In this document: positions 22,543-31,562 of the stretch, piece after piece
How the letters are laid out: each line of letters begins with the position of its first letter
Position numbering within the stretch: position 1 is the first letter of the stretch
Source of the DNA: Ruminococcus flavefaciens AE3010
Lineage (GTDB): Bacteria; Bacillota; Clostridia; Oscillospirales; Ruminococcaceae
DNA length: 64,000 nucleotides
Assembly: GCF_000526795.1 (NCBI RefSeq)
Contig: NZ_JAGT01000001.1
Span: 2,896,501-2,960,500 of the forward strand
Reading direction: 5' to 3'
The notes under the pieces: generated by a model
The model's input: only the letters and a program-made list of their open reading frames with translations
Told to the model about the DNA's origin: nothing
Database searches by the model: none
Made by a program: the position numbers and the translations under genes

Positions 22543-25161
22543 ATGGAAATCGACAGAAGTAAGATATCCCCTATGATGCAGCAGTACTTCGAGGTCAAGG
22601 ACAAGTACAAGGACTGCATACTGTTCTTCCGTCTCGGTGACTTCTATGAGATGTTTTTTGACGACGCTGTAGTGGTATCAAAGGCTCTGGAGCTTACACT
22701 GACAGGCAGGGACTGCGGACTTGAGGAGAGAGCTCCCATGTGCGGAGTACCCTATCATGCGGCGGATATGTACATAAAGAGGCTGATAGATATGGGCTTC
22801 AAGGTGGCTGTCTGCGAGCAGCTCACCGACCCTGCCGAGACCAAGGGCATAGTTGTACGCGACGTTATCAGGGTAGTTACTCCCGGTACCCTTACCGAGA
22901 GCAGTATGCTTGACGACGGCAGCAACAACTACATTTGCAGTATATTCTACGACGAGGAGAACAAGACCTGCGGCGTGGCTTCTGCCGACCTTTCCACAGG
23001 TGAAGCGGCTCTCAGCTATTTTGAGGGCAAGGACCTGGAGGCAGGTGTCATCAATGAGCTTTCACGCTGCAAGCCTGCGGAGATAATCTTCCCTCAGAAC
23101 TTCCTGTCGCTGAAAGCGGCGGCGGAATTCGTAAAGGTAAGGCTCTCCTGTGCGGTAACTCTCCGCGATACCATATGCTTTACTCCCTCTGCACGCAGAG
23201 ACATGGCTGCGGCAGTATTCGGCGTTAAGTCCGTCACCGAGCTTGGCATAAGCGAGGACGGAGCAGACTGCGCGGCGGTCTGCGGACTTTTCGACTACAT
23301 AAACGATACCCAGAAGACCTCGGTATCAAGATTTACCGCTATCGAGCTCCTCAACGGGGAGCAGTTCATGGGGCTTGACCTCAACGCAAGGCGCAACCTT
23401 GAGCTGACGGAAACTCTCCGCAGCAAGGAGAAAAAGGGCTCACTCATGTGGGTGCTGGACTCCACAAAGACCTCAATGGGACGCAGACTGCTCAGAAACT
23501 GGATAGAGCAGCCCCTGAAAAGCCCTGCAAGGATAATCGAGCGCCTTGACGCAGTTGAAGCGCTCTACCGCAAGAGCGTTGTCCTTGCGGATATGACAGA
23601 CCTGCTGGACAGAGTTTACGACCTTGAACGTCTTATGACAAAGGTAATGTACAAGAGCGCCAATCCCCGCGACCTGAAATCACTTTCCGCTACGGCTATG
23701 CAGCTGCCCCTCATAAAACAGGAGCTGACAAAGCTCAGCGATTCAAAGCTCCTTGCACGATACAACGACGAGATATCAACTCTTGACGAGCTTGTGAACC
23801 TCGTTGAGAACGCCATTATGGACGAGCCGCCTATATCCGTAAAGGACGGCGGCGTTATCAAGGAGGGCTTCAACAAGGAGCTTGACGAGCTCCGCCATAT
23901 AATGAACAACGGCAGGAGCATAATCGACGAGATAGAGCAGCGGGAAAAGGAAAAGACAGGCATCAAGAACCTGAAAATAGGCTTCAACCGCGTGTTCGGC
24001 TACTATCTTGAGGTCACACGCTCCTACTATGACCTTATCCCCGAGGGCTGGATACGCAAGCAGACCCTTGCCAACGCCGAGCGCTTCATCACAGAGGAGC
24101 TTAAAAATGCCGAGAACTCCATTCTCGGTGCAAAGGACAAGGCTCTCTCTCTCGAAGCCGATATATTCGCAGAGGTACGTGACTTCCTTGCCACAAAGCT
24201 TGAAGCCGTTCAGAAAACAGCCTCCGCAGTTGCGGCTGTGGACGTGCTCTGCTCCTTTGCGGACGTGGCTCTCCGAAATCAGTACATAAAGCCCGATATT
24301 GCCATTGACGGCTCTATCGACATAAAGGCAGGACGCCACCCCGTTGTGGAGCTCATGCTCACTGACGAGATGTTCGTGCCGAATGACCTGTACATCGACA
24401 CAAAGGCTGACCGCATGTCCATAATCACGGGACCTAATATGTCGGGTAAATCCACATATATGCGTCAGGCTGCTCTCATAGTCCTCATGGCGCAGATAGG
24501 CTGCTTCGTGCCTGCTGATTCGGCAAAGATATCCGTGGTGGACAAGATATTCACCCGTGTTGGTGCTTCCGACGACCTTACCGCGGGACAGTCCACATTC
24601 ATGGTGGAAATGAGCGAGGTGTCGGATATACTGAAAAACGCCACCAAGGACAGCCTTGTTATACTTGACGAGGTGGGACGCGGTACGTCCACCTTTGACG
24701 GCGTCAGCATTGCCCGTGCAGTTGCGGAGTTCATCTGCAATTCCAAGAAGCTGGGCTGCAAGACCCTGTTCGCTACTCACTACCATGAGCTTATAGGACT
24801 TGAAAACGAGCTGGAGGGCGTTAAGAACTACAGCATTGCCGTAAACAAGCACGGCGGCACTATACGCTTTCTGCGTAAGATAGTCCGCGGCGGCGTGGAC
24901 GAGAGCTACGGCGTGGATGTTGCAAAGCTTGCAGGACTTCCTGCAAAGGTAGTCGCAAGAGCAAAGGAGCTCCTTGAAGAAATGGAGCGCCAGCATGCGG
25001 CGGAGCGTCCTGCGGCAGTACGTGAGGAGTCGGGACAGATAAGCTTTGGCAGTCTGGGACGCGAGGCGGCACTGGATATGCTTGAAAAGACCAATATCGA
25101 CGAGCTGACCGACAGCGAATGCCGTGAGCTGCTCAAAGATATGCTTACTGCAATACAGTAG
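22543..25161 (+). CDS. mutS: DNA mismatch repair protein MutS
   Basis: Recognises base mismatches and recruits MutL. The N-terminal mismatch domain has the Phe-x-Glu signature inside RLGDFYEMFFDDA. The core and clamp domains follow. The ATPase shows Walker A GPNMSGKSTYMRQ, DEVGRGTSTFDG and FATHYHEL. The length of 872 residues is typical. The ribosome site is AAAGGAG. The TAG stop sits at the left edge of a GGGGCGGAT palindrome and appears to be supplied by that repeat. mutL follows after two small genes. Confidence 0.98.
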   Translation: MEIDRSKISPMMQQYFEVKDKYKDCILFFRLGDFYEMFFDDAVVVSKALELTLTGRDCGLEERAPMCGVPYHAADMYIKRLIDMGFKVAVCEQLTDPAETKGIVVRDVIRVVTPGTLTESSMLDDGSNNYICSIFYDEENKTCGVASADLSTGEAALSYFEGKDLEAGVINELSRCKPAEIIFPQNFLSLKAAAEFVKVRLSCAVTLRDTICFTPSARRDMAAAVFGVKSVTELGISEDGADCAAVCGLFDYINDTQKTSVSRFTAIELLNGEQFMGLDLNARRNLELTETLRSKEKKGSLMWVLDSTKTSMGRRLLRNWIEQPLKSPARIIERLDAVEALYRKSVVLADMTDLLDRVYDLERLMTKVMYKSANPRDLKSLSATAMQLPLIKQELTKLSDSKLLARYNDEISTLDELVNLVENAIMDEPPISVKDGGVIKEGFNKELDELRHIMNNGRSIIDEIEQREKEKTGIKNLKIGFNRVFGYYLEVTRSYYDLIPEGWIRKQTLANAERFITEELKNAENSILGAKDKALSLEADIFAEVRDFLATKLEAVQKTASAVAAVDVLCSFADVALRNQYIKPDIAIDGSIDIKAGRHPVVELMLTDEMFVPNDLYIDTKADRMSIITGPNMSGKSTYMRQAALIVLMAQIGCFVPADSAKISVVDKIFTRVGASDDLTAGQSTFMVEMSEVSDILKNATKDSLVILDEVGRGTSTFDGVSIARAVAEFICNSKKLGCKTLFATHYHELIGLENELEGVKNYSIAVNKHGGTIRFLRKIVRGGVDESYGVDVAKLAGLPAKVVARAKELLEEMERQHAAERPAAVREESGQISFGSLGREAALDMLEKTNIDELTDSECRELLKDMLTAIQ

Positions 25162-25180
25162 GGGCGGATACTATCCGCCC
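25162..25180. repeat. GGGCGGATACTATCCGCCC palindrome after mutS
   Basis: A 19-base palindrome that abuts the mutS stop codon; the TAG is part of the repeat's usual GTAGGGGCGG edge. It could act as a weak transcription stop or stabilise the mRNA end. Confidence 0.75.
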
Positions 25181-25199
25181 GTAAGAAAGAGGGAACGGC

Positions 25200-25424
25200 A
25201 TGGAGTGCAGATATTGTGGAAACAAGATGCAAAAAGGCAGGATAAGGTCTAAGGCGAGCCTGCTTAATCCAATTGCTGCGTCAGACCTTGTATGGACTGA
25301 CGAAAAGGATATTGGAAAAATGAAACGTAATGAAGCTAAGCTTTCAGAGGAAAATGAAGCGTGGTACTGTGAGACCTGCAAGCTTGTTTTTTCAGAGCTG
25401 CCTGTAAAGCCGCCTGTTTTTTAA
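25200..25424 (+). CDS. Small zinc-ribbon protein (DUF6487-like)
   Basis: 74 residues with two cysteine pairs, CRYCGNKM at the N-terminus and CETCKLVF near the C-terminus. This forms a split zinc ribbon around an insert (about residues 12-48). It resembles small PF20097-type proteins of Clostridia. The ATG is preceded by GAGGGAACGGC. Function unknown. It lies between mutS and mutL. Confidence 0.75.
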   Translation: MECRYCGNKMQKGRIRSKASLLNPIAASDLVWTDEKDIGKMKRNEAKLSEENEAWYCETCKLVFSELPVKPPVF

Positions 25425-25448
25425 TTTCTTTGTTATAAAGAAAATGTA

Positions 25449-25487
25449 ATTATGCATTATGCATTATGCGTTATGAATTATGAATTA
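25449..25487. repeat. Tandem 7-bp repeat (ATTATGC)
   Basis: Five and a half units of 7 bases: three ATTATGC, one GTTATGA, one ATTATGA and a partial ATTA. It lies in the gap before the next gene. Confidence 0.9.
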
Positions 25488-25504
25488 AATCTGAGGTGAC
25501 AATT

Positions 25505-26125
25505 ATGCCTGCATATTTTTCGATGATAATGGAATTCAGCCGTGCAGAGCTGGATTTTGACAATATGAAGGAGCTCAACGCTTATATCAAGCACGCAGGG
25601 CTCGAATTCAAGGGCGGCGCTTGGCATGCCGAGGGTATGTCTCTTGATGAGATAGCTGACTGGAACCAGAAAAAGCTTGAAGAGGACTTCGTTCTCGGCT
25701 ATGATGAGAACTGCGAGAACGACTACAAGCAGATGGATCTCAGCTACGGCGGCTTTTCAGAGGTCCGCGGCTTCATAATGAACGAAGAGCCTGTCCGCGG
25801 TGAGTACATATTTTCTATCCTCATACCCGAGGAGGAAGTTGTTATCGACGCCAAGACCTACAAAAAGGAAGCCGTTGACAAGATAAAGGCTATGGCTTCA
25901 AAGCTGTGGATACTGCCCAAGACAAGAACTATCCAGACACAGCTGGAGCTCAGCGAGGGCATAGTAAACGAAATGGATATAAAGGAGGGCGCAGCTCCTG
26001 CTGCCTGTCCATTTGCCATAGTATCCGAAAAGCAGTTCGGACGCATGGACACAGCAAATTATACTGCCGAGCATATCGAATACGGCGGAGTTATCCTCAT
26101 ACCAAAGGATATAAAGCTGGTCTGA
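25505..26125 (+). CDS. Conserved hypothetical protein between mutS and mutL
   Basis: 206 residues, soluble, acidic, with no signal peptide or membrane segment. Family not recognised. It reads as a mixed alpha/beta protein, with blocks MEFSRAELDFDNMKELNAYI, WNQKKLEEDFVLGYDENCEN and YIFSILIPEEEVV. The start is taken at ATG 25505 because GAGGTG lies 8 bases upstream; a GTG at 25496 is inside the ribosome site. mutL begins 29 bases after its stop, so it is probably co-transcribed. Confidence 0.8.
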   Translation: MPAYFSMIMEFSRAELDFDNMKELNAYIKHAGLEFKGGAWHAEGMSLDEIADWNQKKLEEDFVLGYDENCENDYKQMDLSYGGFSEVRGFIMNEEPVRGEYIFSILIPEEEVVIDAKTYKKEAVDKIKAMASKLWILPKTRTIQTQLELSEGIVNEMDIKEGAAPAACPFAIVSEKQFGRMDTANYTAEHIEYGGVILIPKDIKLV

Positions 26126-26154
26126 GCTGCGCGAGATAAGAAAGGAAGTAAATC

Positions 26155-28167
26155 ATGCCCCCCATTAATGTCCTCAGCAAGGAAATATCAGAGCTTATCG
26201 CCGCAGGCGAGGTCATCGAGCGCCCCTCATCAGTTATCAAGGAGCTGGTGGAGAACTCCATTGACTCGGGCGCTTCTCACATAACCGTGGAGATAAAAAA
26301 CGGCGGAACTACATATATGCGCGTTACCGACGACGGCTGCGGAATGTCATTTGAAGACGTACCCAAAGCCTTTCTTCGTCATGCCACAAGCAAGATAAGC
26401 GCCAAGGAGGACCTTGACAATATCCTCACTCTGGGCTTTCGCGGTGAAGCTCTGGCTTCCGTTGCGGCAGTTGCCCGTGTGGAGATAATGACCAAGCAGA
26501 AGGAAGGGCTCTACGGTACTCTCTATGCTATAGAGGGCAGCGTGGAGAAGTCCCATGAGGAGAGCGGCTGTCCCGACGGTACCACAGTTATTATCCGCGA
26601 CCTGTTCTACAACGTGCCTGCACGCCGCAAGTTCATGAAAAAGGACGTTACCGAGGGCAATGCGGTGAGTACTATACTCCAGAAGATAGCCATGTCTCAC
26701 CCCGATATCGCTTTCAGATTTATCCGCGACAACCGCACTGAGTTCAACTCCAGCGGCGACGGAGAGCTGTTCTCAGCCATATATGCGGTCTACGGACGGG
26801 ACTTCGCCCGTGACCTCATGCCCGTTGACTACGACTACGAGGGCGTACACGTTGGGGGATTTGTCATCAAGCCACTCTATTCCAAGAACAACCGCGCTTT
26901 CCAGAACTTCTTCGTAAACGGCAGATACGTCCGTTCAAGGCTCTGCTCAGCGGCTCTGGAAAACGCCTACACAAATATGATAATGACGGGAAAGTTCCCT
27001 GCCTGCGTGCTGCTCATAGACCTGCCCCCAAGCACTATGGACGTCAATATCCACCCCACAAAGGCAGAGGTGCGCTTCACCAACGAGAAATCCGTGTCCG
27101 ACGCGGTGTACTTCGCTGTGAAGAACGCCATGATGAAGGACGGTCTTATATACGAATTCGAGCTGAAGCCCCACGCAGACTGGACAAAGGCTGCTCCTCA
27201 GCAGGAGGAGATGAAGCAGCAGGAGTTCATTTTTACTCCCGTTGAAAAGATAGAGGAGACCGAGCAGAAGATAGCAGAAGCTCCTGCACCTGTGTATGAA
27301 GCGCCAAAGCCTGCGGAGGAGGAACCGCCTGTTACTGCGGATATAACTCCAAGCCCTGCCTATGACAGACCTGATCCTGTACAGACTGCGGCTCCCGTAT
27401 ATGAGCGTCCTGCGGAGACAGCTCCCGCAGCAGCTGCTGCTCCCGAGCCCGTACAAGCGCCCGAGCCTGAGAAAGAGCCCGAGCCCCCAAAGGCTGTGGA
27501 GGGATTCAGCTTTATCACACAGCAGTCCTTTGCGGCAGCCCCCGTGCAGAAGCCTGCGGAGCCCGAAGCTCCAAAGGAGTCCGTATGGACTGAAAAGCCC
27601 AAGATACGCGTTATCGGCGAAGCTTTCGGGCTTTATATCGTTGCCGAGGTTGGCGACGACACCATGATAATGATAGACAAGCATGCCGCTCATGAGCGCA
27701 TAATCTTCGAGCGCCTTAAAAGCCGCAACTGCAAGCAGTACAGCCAGCAGCTCCTCACAGGAGTGAAAGTGCTCCTCACAGGGGACGAGTTCAGCGCTCT
27801 TGAAACAAATCAGGAGCTCCTTGCGGACTTGGGCTTTACATTTGACTTCTCCGAGAAGCCCTGCGCAGTGGCGACGGCTGTTCCCACATTCATAATGGAG
27901 CTTGATATGGAGGATATTATCTCCGAGATAGCAAACAATCTCCGTATGTACAATCATGACCCACAGTCTCATGTGCTGGACGATATGCTCCACACAGTTG
28001 CCTGCAAATCGGCAATAAAGGGCAATGACAAGAACGATATCGCGGAGCTCCAGTCCCTTGCGGAGCAGGTCTACTTTGACGAGAGGATACGCCATTGTCC
28101 CCACGGCAGACCTGTTATGTTCACCATGACCAAGAGTAATATCTCGCATCAGTTCGGAAGAACGTAA
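26155..28167 (+). CDS. mutL: DNA mismatch repair protein MutL
   Basis: GHKL-type ATPase that links MutS to strand incision. The N-terminal motifs are ELVENSIDSGASHI, DDGCGM and GFRGEALASV. A long Pro/Ala/Glu-rich linker spans about residues 345-470. The C-terminal dimer and endonuclease domain has DKHAAHERIIFE, the DQHAxxExxxxE metal motif with Lys instead of Gln. ACKSAIKGND and CPHGRP complete the site. Intact endonuclease motifs suggest a methylation-independent repair system. The length of 670 residues is normal for this type. The last 15 bases (AGAACGTAAGGAG region) recur before the second paralogue downstream. Confidence 0.97.
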   Translation: MPPINVLSKEISELIAAGEVIERPSSVIKELVENSIDSGASHITVEIKNGGTTYMRVTDDGCGMSFEDVPKAFLRHATSKISAKEDLDNILTLGFRGEALASVAAVARVEIMTKQKEGLYGTLYAIEGSVEKSHEESGCPDGTTVIIRDLFYNVPARRKFMKKDVTEGNAVSTILQKIAMSHPDIAFRFIRDNRTEFNSSGDGELFSAIYAVYGRDFARDLMPVDYDYEGVHVGGFVIKPLYSKNNRAFQNFFVNGRYVRSRLCSAALENAYTNMIMTGKFPACVLLIDLPPSTMDVNIHPTKAEVRFTNEKSVSDAVYFAVKNAMMKDGLIYEFELKPHADWTKAAPQQEEMKQQEFIFTPVEKIEETEQKIAEAPAPVYEAPKPAEEEPPVTADITPSPAYDRPDPVQTAAPVYERPAETAPAAAAAPEPVQAPEPEKEPEPPKAVEGFSFITQQSFAAAPVQKPAEPEAPKESVWTEKPKIRVIGEAFGLYIVAEVGDDTMIMIDKHAAHERIIFERLKSRNCKQYSQQLLTGVKVLLTGDEFSALETNQELLADLGFTFDFSEKPCAVATAVPTFIMELDMEDIISEIANNLRMYNHDPQSHVLDDMLHTVACKSAIKGNDKNDIAELQSLAEQVYFDERIRHCPHGRPVMFTMTKSNISHQFGRT

Positions 28168-28176
28168 GGAGAAATT

Positions 28177-28854
28177 ATGAAACGAGCAGTTAAAACTTTT
28201 ATTGCGCTGTTTTTTGCAGCTTTTATGTGTATCTACGGCTGTATGACTGCCTTTGCGTGGGATCACGACGAAACTTGGATGGGAGTCAAGTTTCAGAACG
28301 CTCCCGAGGGCACTGCGTATGTTGATCTTCTCTTAAAGGATAATGGAAATGACAGTACCGCTGTGGATTACAATGAGGAATACGAAAAATATATGCTTGG
28401 ACTTGGCGAAGACCGTGTCAGCTTGAAAAGGGGATGCGGACTTGCAAAGTATAATGAAGACGGCTATACAAGTATGACTCTCAGGCATAATTTTGTTGTG
28501 TTCTATGATACATATTCCGATGAGGCATCATACGATCATATGAAAATGAAAACACGTGACATTTTCAATCAGCACCGATATGTCAGGCTCGCTTACTGTG
28601 ACAGGGACGGCAATGTTATCAAAGTTACCGATGAAATAAAAGTGCCATATAATAGTTTTACATATCCTGTTATGTATTGGTTCAGCGGAGACGGAGAAAG
28701 ACTGTCATTCAAATTCGGAGGGGTGAACCAGTATCAGCCGTGGTCTGATATTCTTATTATCTGTGTGCCCATAGCACTGTTGATTTTGGGTTTTGTATTG
28801 GTGAGAATATTAATAAAGAGATCCAAAGCGAAAAAGGCAGAATGCGAACAGTAG
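28177..28854 (+). CDS. Membrane-anchored extracellular protein, tandem family copy 1
   Basis: 225 residues, family not recognised. It has an N-terminal signal or membrane segment (about 1-27), an outside domain of about 160 residues, a membrane helix at about 190-212, and a short basic tail. Family blocks shared with the next two genes are PEGTAYVDLLLKD, CGLAKYNEDGYTSMTLRHN and YVRLAYCDRDGNV. The first block also fits a small lipid- or ligand-binding fold, but nothing more can be said. The ribosome site AAGGAG lies right after the mutL stop. Probably part of the mutL-miaA operon. Confidence 0.8.
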   Translation: MKRAVKTFIALFFAAFMCIYGCMTAFAWDHDETWMGVKFQNAPEGTAYVDLLLKDNGNDSTAVDYNEEYEKYMLGLGEDRVSLKRGCGLAKYNEDGYTSMTLRHNFVVFYDTYSDEASYDHMKMKTRDIFNQHRYVRLAYCDRDGNVIKVTDEIKVPYNSFTYPVMYWFSGDGERLSFKFGGVNQYQPWSDILIICVPIALLILGFVLVRILIKRSKAKKAECEQ

Positions 28855-28898
28855 TCCTGTGTTATGTATACTGATTCGAGAGAACGTAAGGAGAGGCT

Positions 28899-29588
28899 AT
28901 GAAACGAGCAGTAAAAGTATTATTCATCGCAGTATATTTTGCAGTACTTATTTATACCTTTGTATGTCTGGCATTGTCAGGGCACGTTGATTTTGGCCAT
29001 ATGAATATTTACTTCGGAGAAGTGCCCGAGGGTACTGCCTTTGCGGATATACTCGTAAAAGGAAAAGCGGAAGATACAGAGATGGATTTTAATGTATCTA
29101 ATGGATACGTCCTCAAAGTTGACCGCAGCTGTGAGATCGCAGAATATAACGCGGACGGCTATACAAGTCTGTTCCTGAAGCATAGAGGTGTTGACCTTGA
29201 AATGCGCGACCTGTCACCCGATTCGGAAAACAAGTATATGGAAGTGGGCGGAGGAAGCCATACGCTCAGCCGATTTAGCTATATTAAGTTAGCATACTGC
29301 GATAAGGACGGCAATATTCTCGGTATCACCAAGGAGACCGAGGTGAAAAAAACGCCGCTGAATGATTTTACATACGAAATAAAAGCAGACGGTGATGACC
29401 TCAGATGCAGATTTTTTAAGGCCCCGAAGTATTATCTGCTTGCACTTGTTCTTTGGGCAGTGGTACTCTTCGCAGTGTGCGCGGCTGTAATAATTATTAA
29501 AGAAAAAATTGCAGAAAGACAGTCCGCAAAAATGAGGATGCCAATACAGTCGGGAGAGGCTGATAATGAAAGTGAAAAACAGGATTAA
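28899..29588 (+). CDS. Membrane-anchored extracellular protein, tandem family copy 2
   Basis: 229 residues, paralogue of the genes on both sides. It keeps PEGTAFADILVKG, CEIAEYNADGYTSLFLKH and YIKLAYCDKDGNILG, with the same architecture of signal segment, outer domain, membrane helix (about 182-205) and charged tail. Its upstream text (AGAACGTAAGGAGAGGCT then ATGAAACGAGCAGT) repeats the text before copy 1, including the end of mutL, which marks the duplication boundary. The end overlaps copy 3 by 23 bases. Confidence 0.8.
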   Translation: MKRAVKVLFIAVYFAVLIYTFVCLALSGHVDFGHMNIYFGEVPEGTAFADILVKGKAEDTEMDFNVSNGYVLKVDRSCEIAEYNADGYTSLFLKHRGVDLEMRDLSPDSENKYMEVGGGSHTLSRFSYIKLAYCDKDGNILGITKETEVKKTPLNDFTYEIKADGDDLRCRFFKAPKYYLLALVLWAVVLFAVCAAVIIIKEKIAERQSAKMRMPIQSGEADNESEKQD

Positions 29589-30276
29589 AAGGACGGCAAA
29601 AGCTCTTATTGCTGTATGTTTTGCGGTGTTTATGTGCATTTTCGGCGGTATAAACGCCTTTGCGGTCACATGGGATATCGACCATTCATGGCAGCTCATA
29701 CGATTTGATGAGGATAAAGTTCCCGAGGGAACGGCTTTTGCGGACATACTCATAAAGGATAAATGGCACGATAAATACGCAGTCGATTTTAACGAGGAGA
29801 ATGGAGAAGCTCTCGGAGTTGATAAAGACTGCGGACTTGCAAAATATGACAAGGACGGTTATACAAGTCTGCTTCTGCGTCACAACTGCGCGATGTTTGA
29901 TTACAGCATACAGGGAAACATATTCTATTCCTTGATAAGGGAGAAGCTGTATAATCGTTATCGCACAGTTAAGGTGGCATACTGCGACAAGGACGGTAAT
30001 GTTCTCGGAGTTACCGATGCTGTGAAGGTAAAACACGCCTCGCATAAAAATGCTGTCTACAGCTTTGATGTTGAGGGCGAAAGTCTTAGCAGCTCGGTGA
30101 GCAAGGCTCCCGAGCTGCGTTTGGGAATATCCGATGTTATAATCATAACTATTCTGCTCGTTTTGATTATTTTAATAATTTTAAGAAGAATCATAAAATA
30201 TACAGAAAAAGCGAATACGAAAAGAATGATAAAGCGCATACGATCGGGAGAAGATGATAATGAACGAAAAGAATAA
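29566..30276 (+). CDS. Membrane-anchored extracellular protein, tandem family copy 3
   Basis: 236 residues, third paralogue. Shared blocks are PEGTAFADILIKD, CGLAKYDKDGYTSLLLRHN and YRTVKVAYCDKDGNVLG. A signal segment is at about 12-34 and a C-terminal membrane helix at about 190-210. The tail EDDNERKE lies in the overlap with miaA. The start (GGGAG, 9 bases, ATG) has nearly the same sequence as the miaA start (GATAATGAA), so the duplication carried the miaA-overlapping junction with it. Confidence 0.8.
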   Translation: MKVKNRIKRTAKALIAVCFAVFMCIFGGINAFAVTWDIDHSWQLIRFDEDKVPEGTAFADILIKDKWHDKYAVDFNEENGEALGVDKDCGLAKYDKDGYTSLLLRHNCAMFDYSIQGNIFYSLIREKLYNRYRTVKVAYCDKDGNVLGVTDAVKVKHASHKNAVYSFDVEGESLSSSVSKAPELRLGISDVIIITILLVLIILIILRRIIKYTEKANTKRMIKRIRSGEDDNERKE

Positions 30277-31207
30277 CAAGCCCTTCGTGCTTGCTGTTGT
30301 GGGACCTACCGCATCGGGCAAAACATGGCTGGGCGTTGAGCTTGCAAAGATTTACGGCGGAGAGGTCATCTCCGCCGATTCCATGCAGATATACAAGGGC
30401 ATGGACATAGCCTCGGCAAAGCCCACAGAAGCCGAAAAACAGGGTATCCCCCATCACCTCATGGGTATCCTTGACAGGGACGTGAGCTTCAGTGCCGCGG
30501 ACTATGTTCAGCTGGCAAACGAGAAGATAGGGGAGGTGCTCTCCCGCGGGAAGCTGCCTATAATCGTAGGCGGTACGGGGCTTTATGTGGACTCGCTCCT
30601 TGAGAATGTGAAGTTCTCAGAGGGCGGCAGCGACGAAGCCTGCCGTGAGGAGCTCTACGACTTTGCCCGTGAAAACGGCAACGAAGCTCTCCACGCAAGG
30701 CTTGCGGAGCTTGACCCCGAAGCCGCAGAGGGCATACACCCCAATAATCTGGTGCGTGTAGTCCGCGCACTGGAGGTCTGTCACGTTACGGGACGCAGGT
30801 TCAGCGACCTGAAACGTGAGAGCAAGCTGGTGGAGAGCCCGTACAACTCTCTTATTTTAGGCTTGAATTATGAGAACAGGCAGACCCTCTATGACCGCAT
30901 AGACCTGCGTGTGGACGAAATGGTAAAGGCAGGGCTTGTGGAAGAAGCACGTCAGCTCTGGCAGGAGAGCGGCATGAAGACCGCCGCAAACGCTATCGGC
31001 TACAAGGAGCTTATCCCGTACTTCAACGGTGAAGCCGAGCTTGACCGCTGTATCGACATAATTAAACAGGAAACGCGGCATTATGCCAAGCGGCAACTGA
31101 CGTGGTTTCGGAAAAACAGGCGTATAGAATGGCTTTTTTTGGACAGATTTAATAAAAATAATGAAATATTAGAAAAATGCAAAAAAACTATAGCAAATTA
31201 TTTTTAA
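30260..31207 (+). CDS. miaA: tRNA dimethylallyltransferase
   Basis: Adds the isopentenyl group to A37 of tRNAs, the substrate then used by MiaB. A P-loop GPTASGKT, ISADSMQIYKGMDI and the block GGTGLYVDSLLE are visible. The length of about 315 residues is typical. The start is placed at the ATG at 30260 (GGGAG nine bases upstream); an ATG six bases earlier is too close to the ribosome site. It overlaps the previous gene by 17 bases. hfq follows about 100 bases later. Confidence 0.96.
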   Translation: MNEKNNKPFVLAVVGPTASGKTWLGVELAKIYGGEVISADSMQIYKGMDIASAKPTEAEKQGIPHHLMGILDRDVSFSAADYVQLANEKIGEVLSRGKLPIIVGGTGLYVDSLLENVKFSEGGSDEACREELYDFARENGNEALHARLAELDPEAAEGIHPNNLVRVVRALEVCHVTGRRFSDLKRESKLVESPYNSLILGLNYENRQTLYDRIDLRVDEMVKAGLVEEARQLWQESGMKTAANAIGYKELIPYFNGEAELDRCIDIIKQETRHYAKRQLTWFRKNRRIEWLFLDRFNKNNEILEKCKKTIANYF

Positions 31208-31219
31208 ATGTGCTATAAT
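31191..31219 (+). promoter_or_regulatory. Extended -10 promoter candidate for hfq
   Basis: TGCTATAAT (TATAAT at 31214-31219) is an extended -10. The -35 region (TAGCAA) is poor. It overlaps the miaA stop and would give hfq its own transcript. Confidence 0.5.
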
Positions 31220-31311
31220 GAACTGTGTGTATTTCTGTGCGCTCTATTTGACAAAATATTTTACTCACAAAAATACGCAGACAAACAAATATACCAGATA
31301 GGAGAATGTGT

Positions 31312-31551
31312 ATGAACAAAACAATCAATTTGCAGGATGTGTTCCTTAACCAGTGCAGAAAAGACAAGATCATGGTTACTATCATTCTGACCAACGGCTT
31401 CCAGTTCAAGGGAATGGTAAGAGGCTTTGACAGCTACGTTGCTATCTTCGACTGCGACGGTAAGCAGCAGCTGGTCTACAAGCACGCTATTTCCACTATT
31501 ATCCCTGCAAGAGCAGTTTCTATCCTCGACGCTGCGGAAAAGAACGACTAA
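31312..31551 (+). CDS. hfq: RNA chaperone Hfq
   Basis: Sm-like hexameric RNA chaperone, 79 residues. It opens [19 protein letters not shown], with the Sm1 block [20 protein letters not shown] and the Sm2 block [17 protein letters not shown]. The start ATG at 31312 has AGGAG 7 bases upstream; an ATG at 31306 is too close to it. miaA-hfq linkage is common in bacteria. Confidence 0.97.
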   Translation: MNKTINLQDVFLNQCRKDKIMVTIILTNGFQFKGMVRGFDSYVAIFDCDGKQQLVYKHAISTIIPARAVSILDAAEKND

Positions 31552-31562
31552 GGGTGATCTGA

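Noticed and set aside
26947..28266. 439-codon open frame antisense to mutL
   Set aside because: It mirrors the codon bias of mutL (a GC-rich linker gives long antisense frames) and has no ribosome site or family match. Similar shadows oppose mutS (23776-24996), transketolase (42139-42918) and GH9 (61495-62289).
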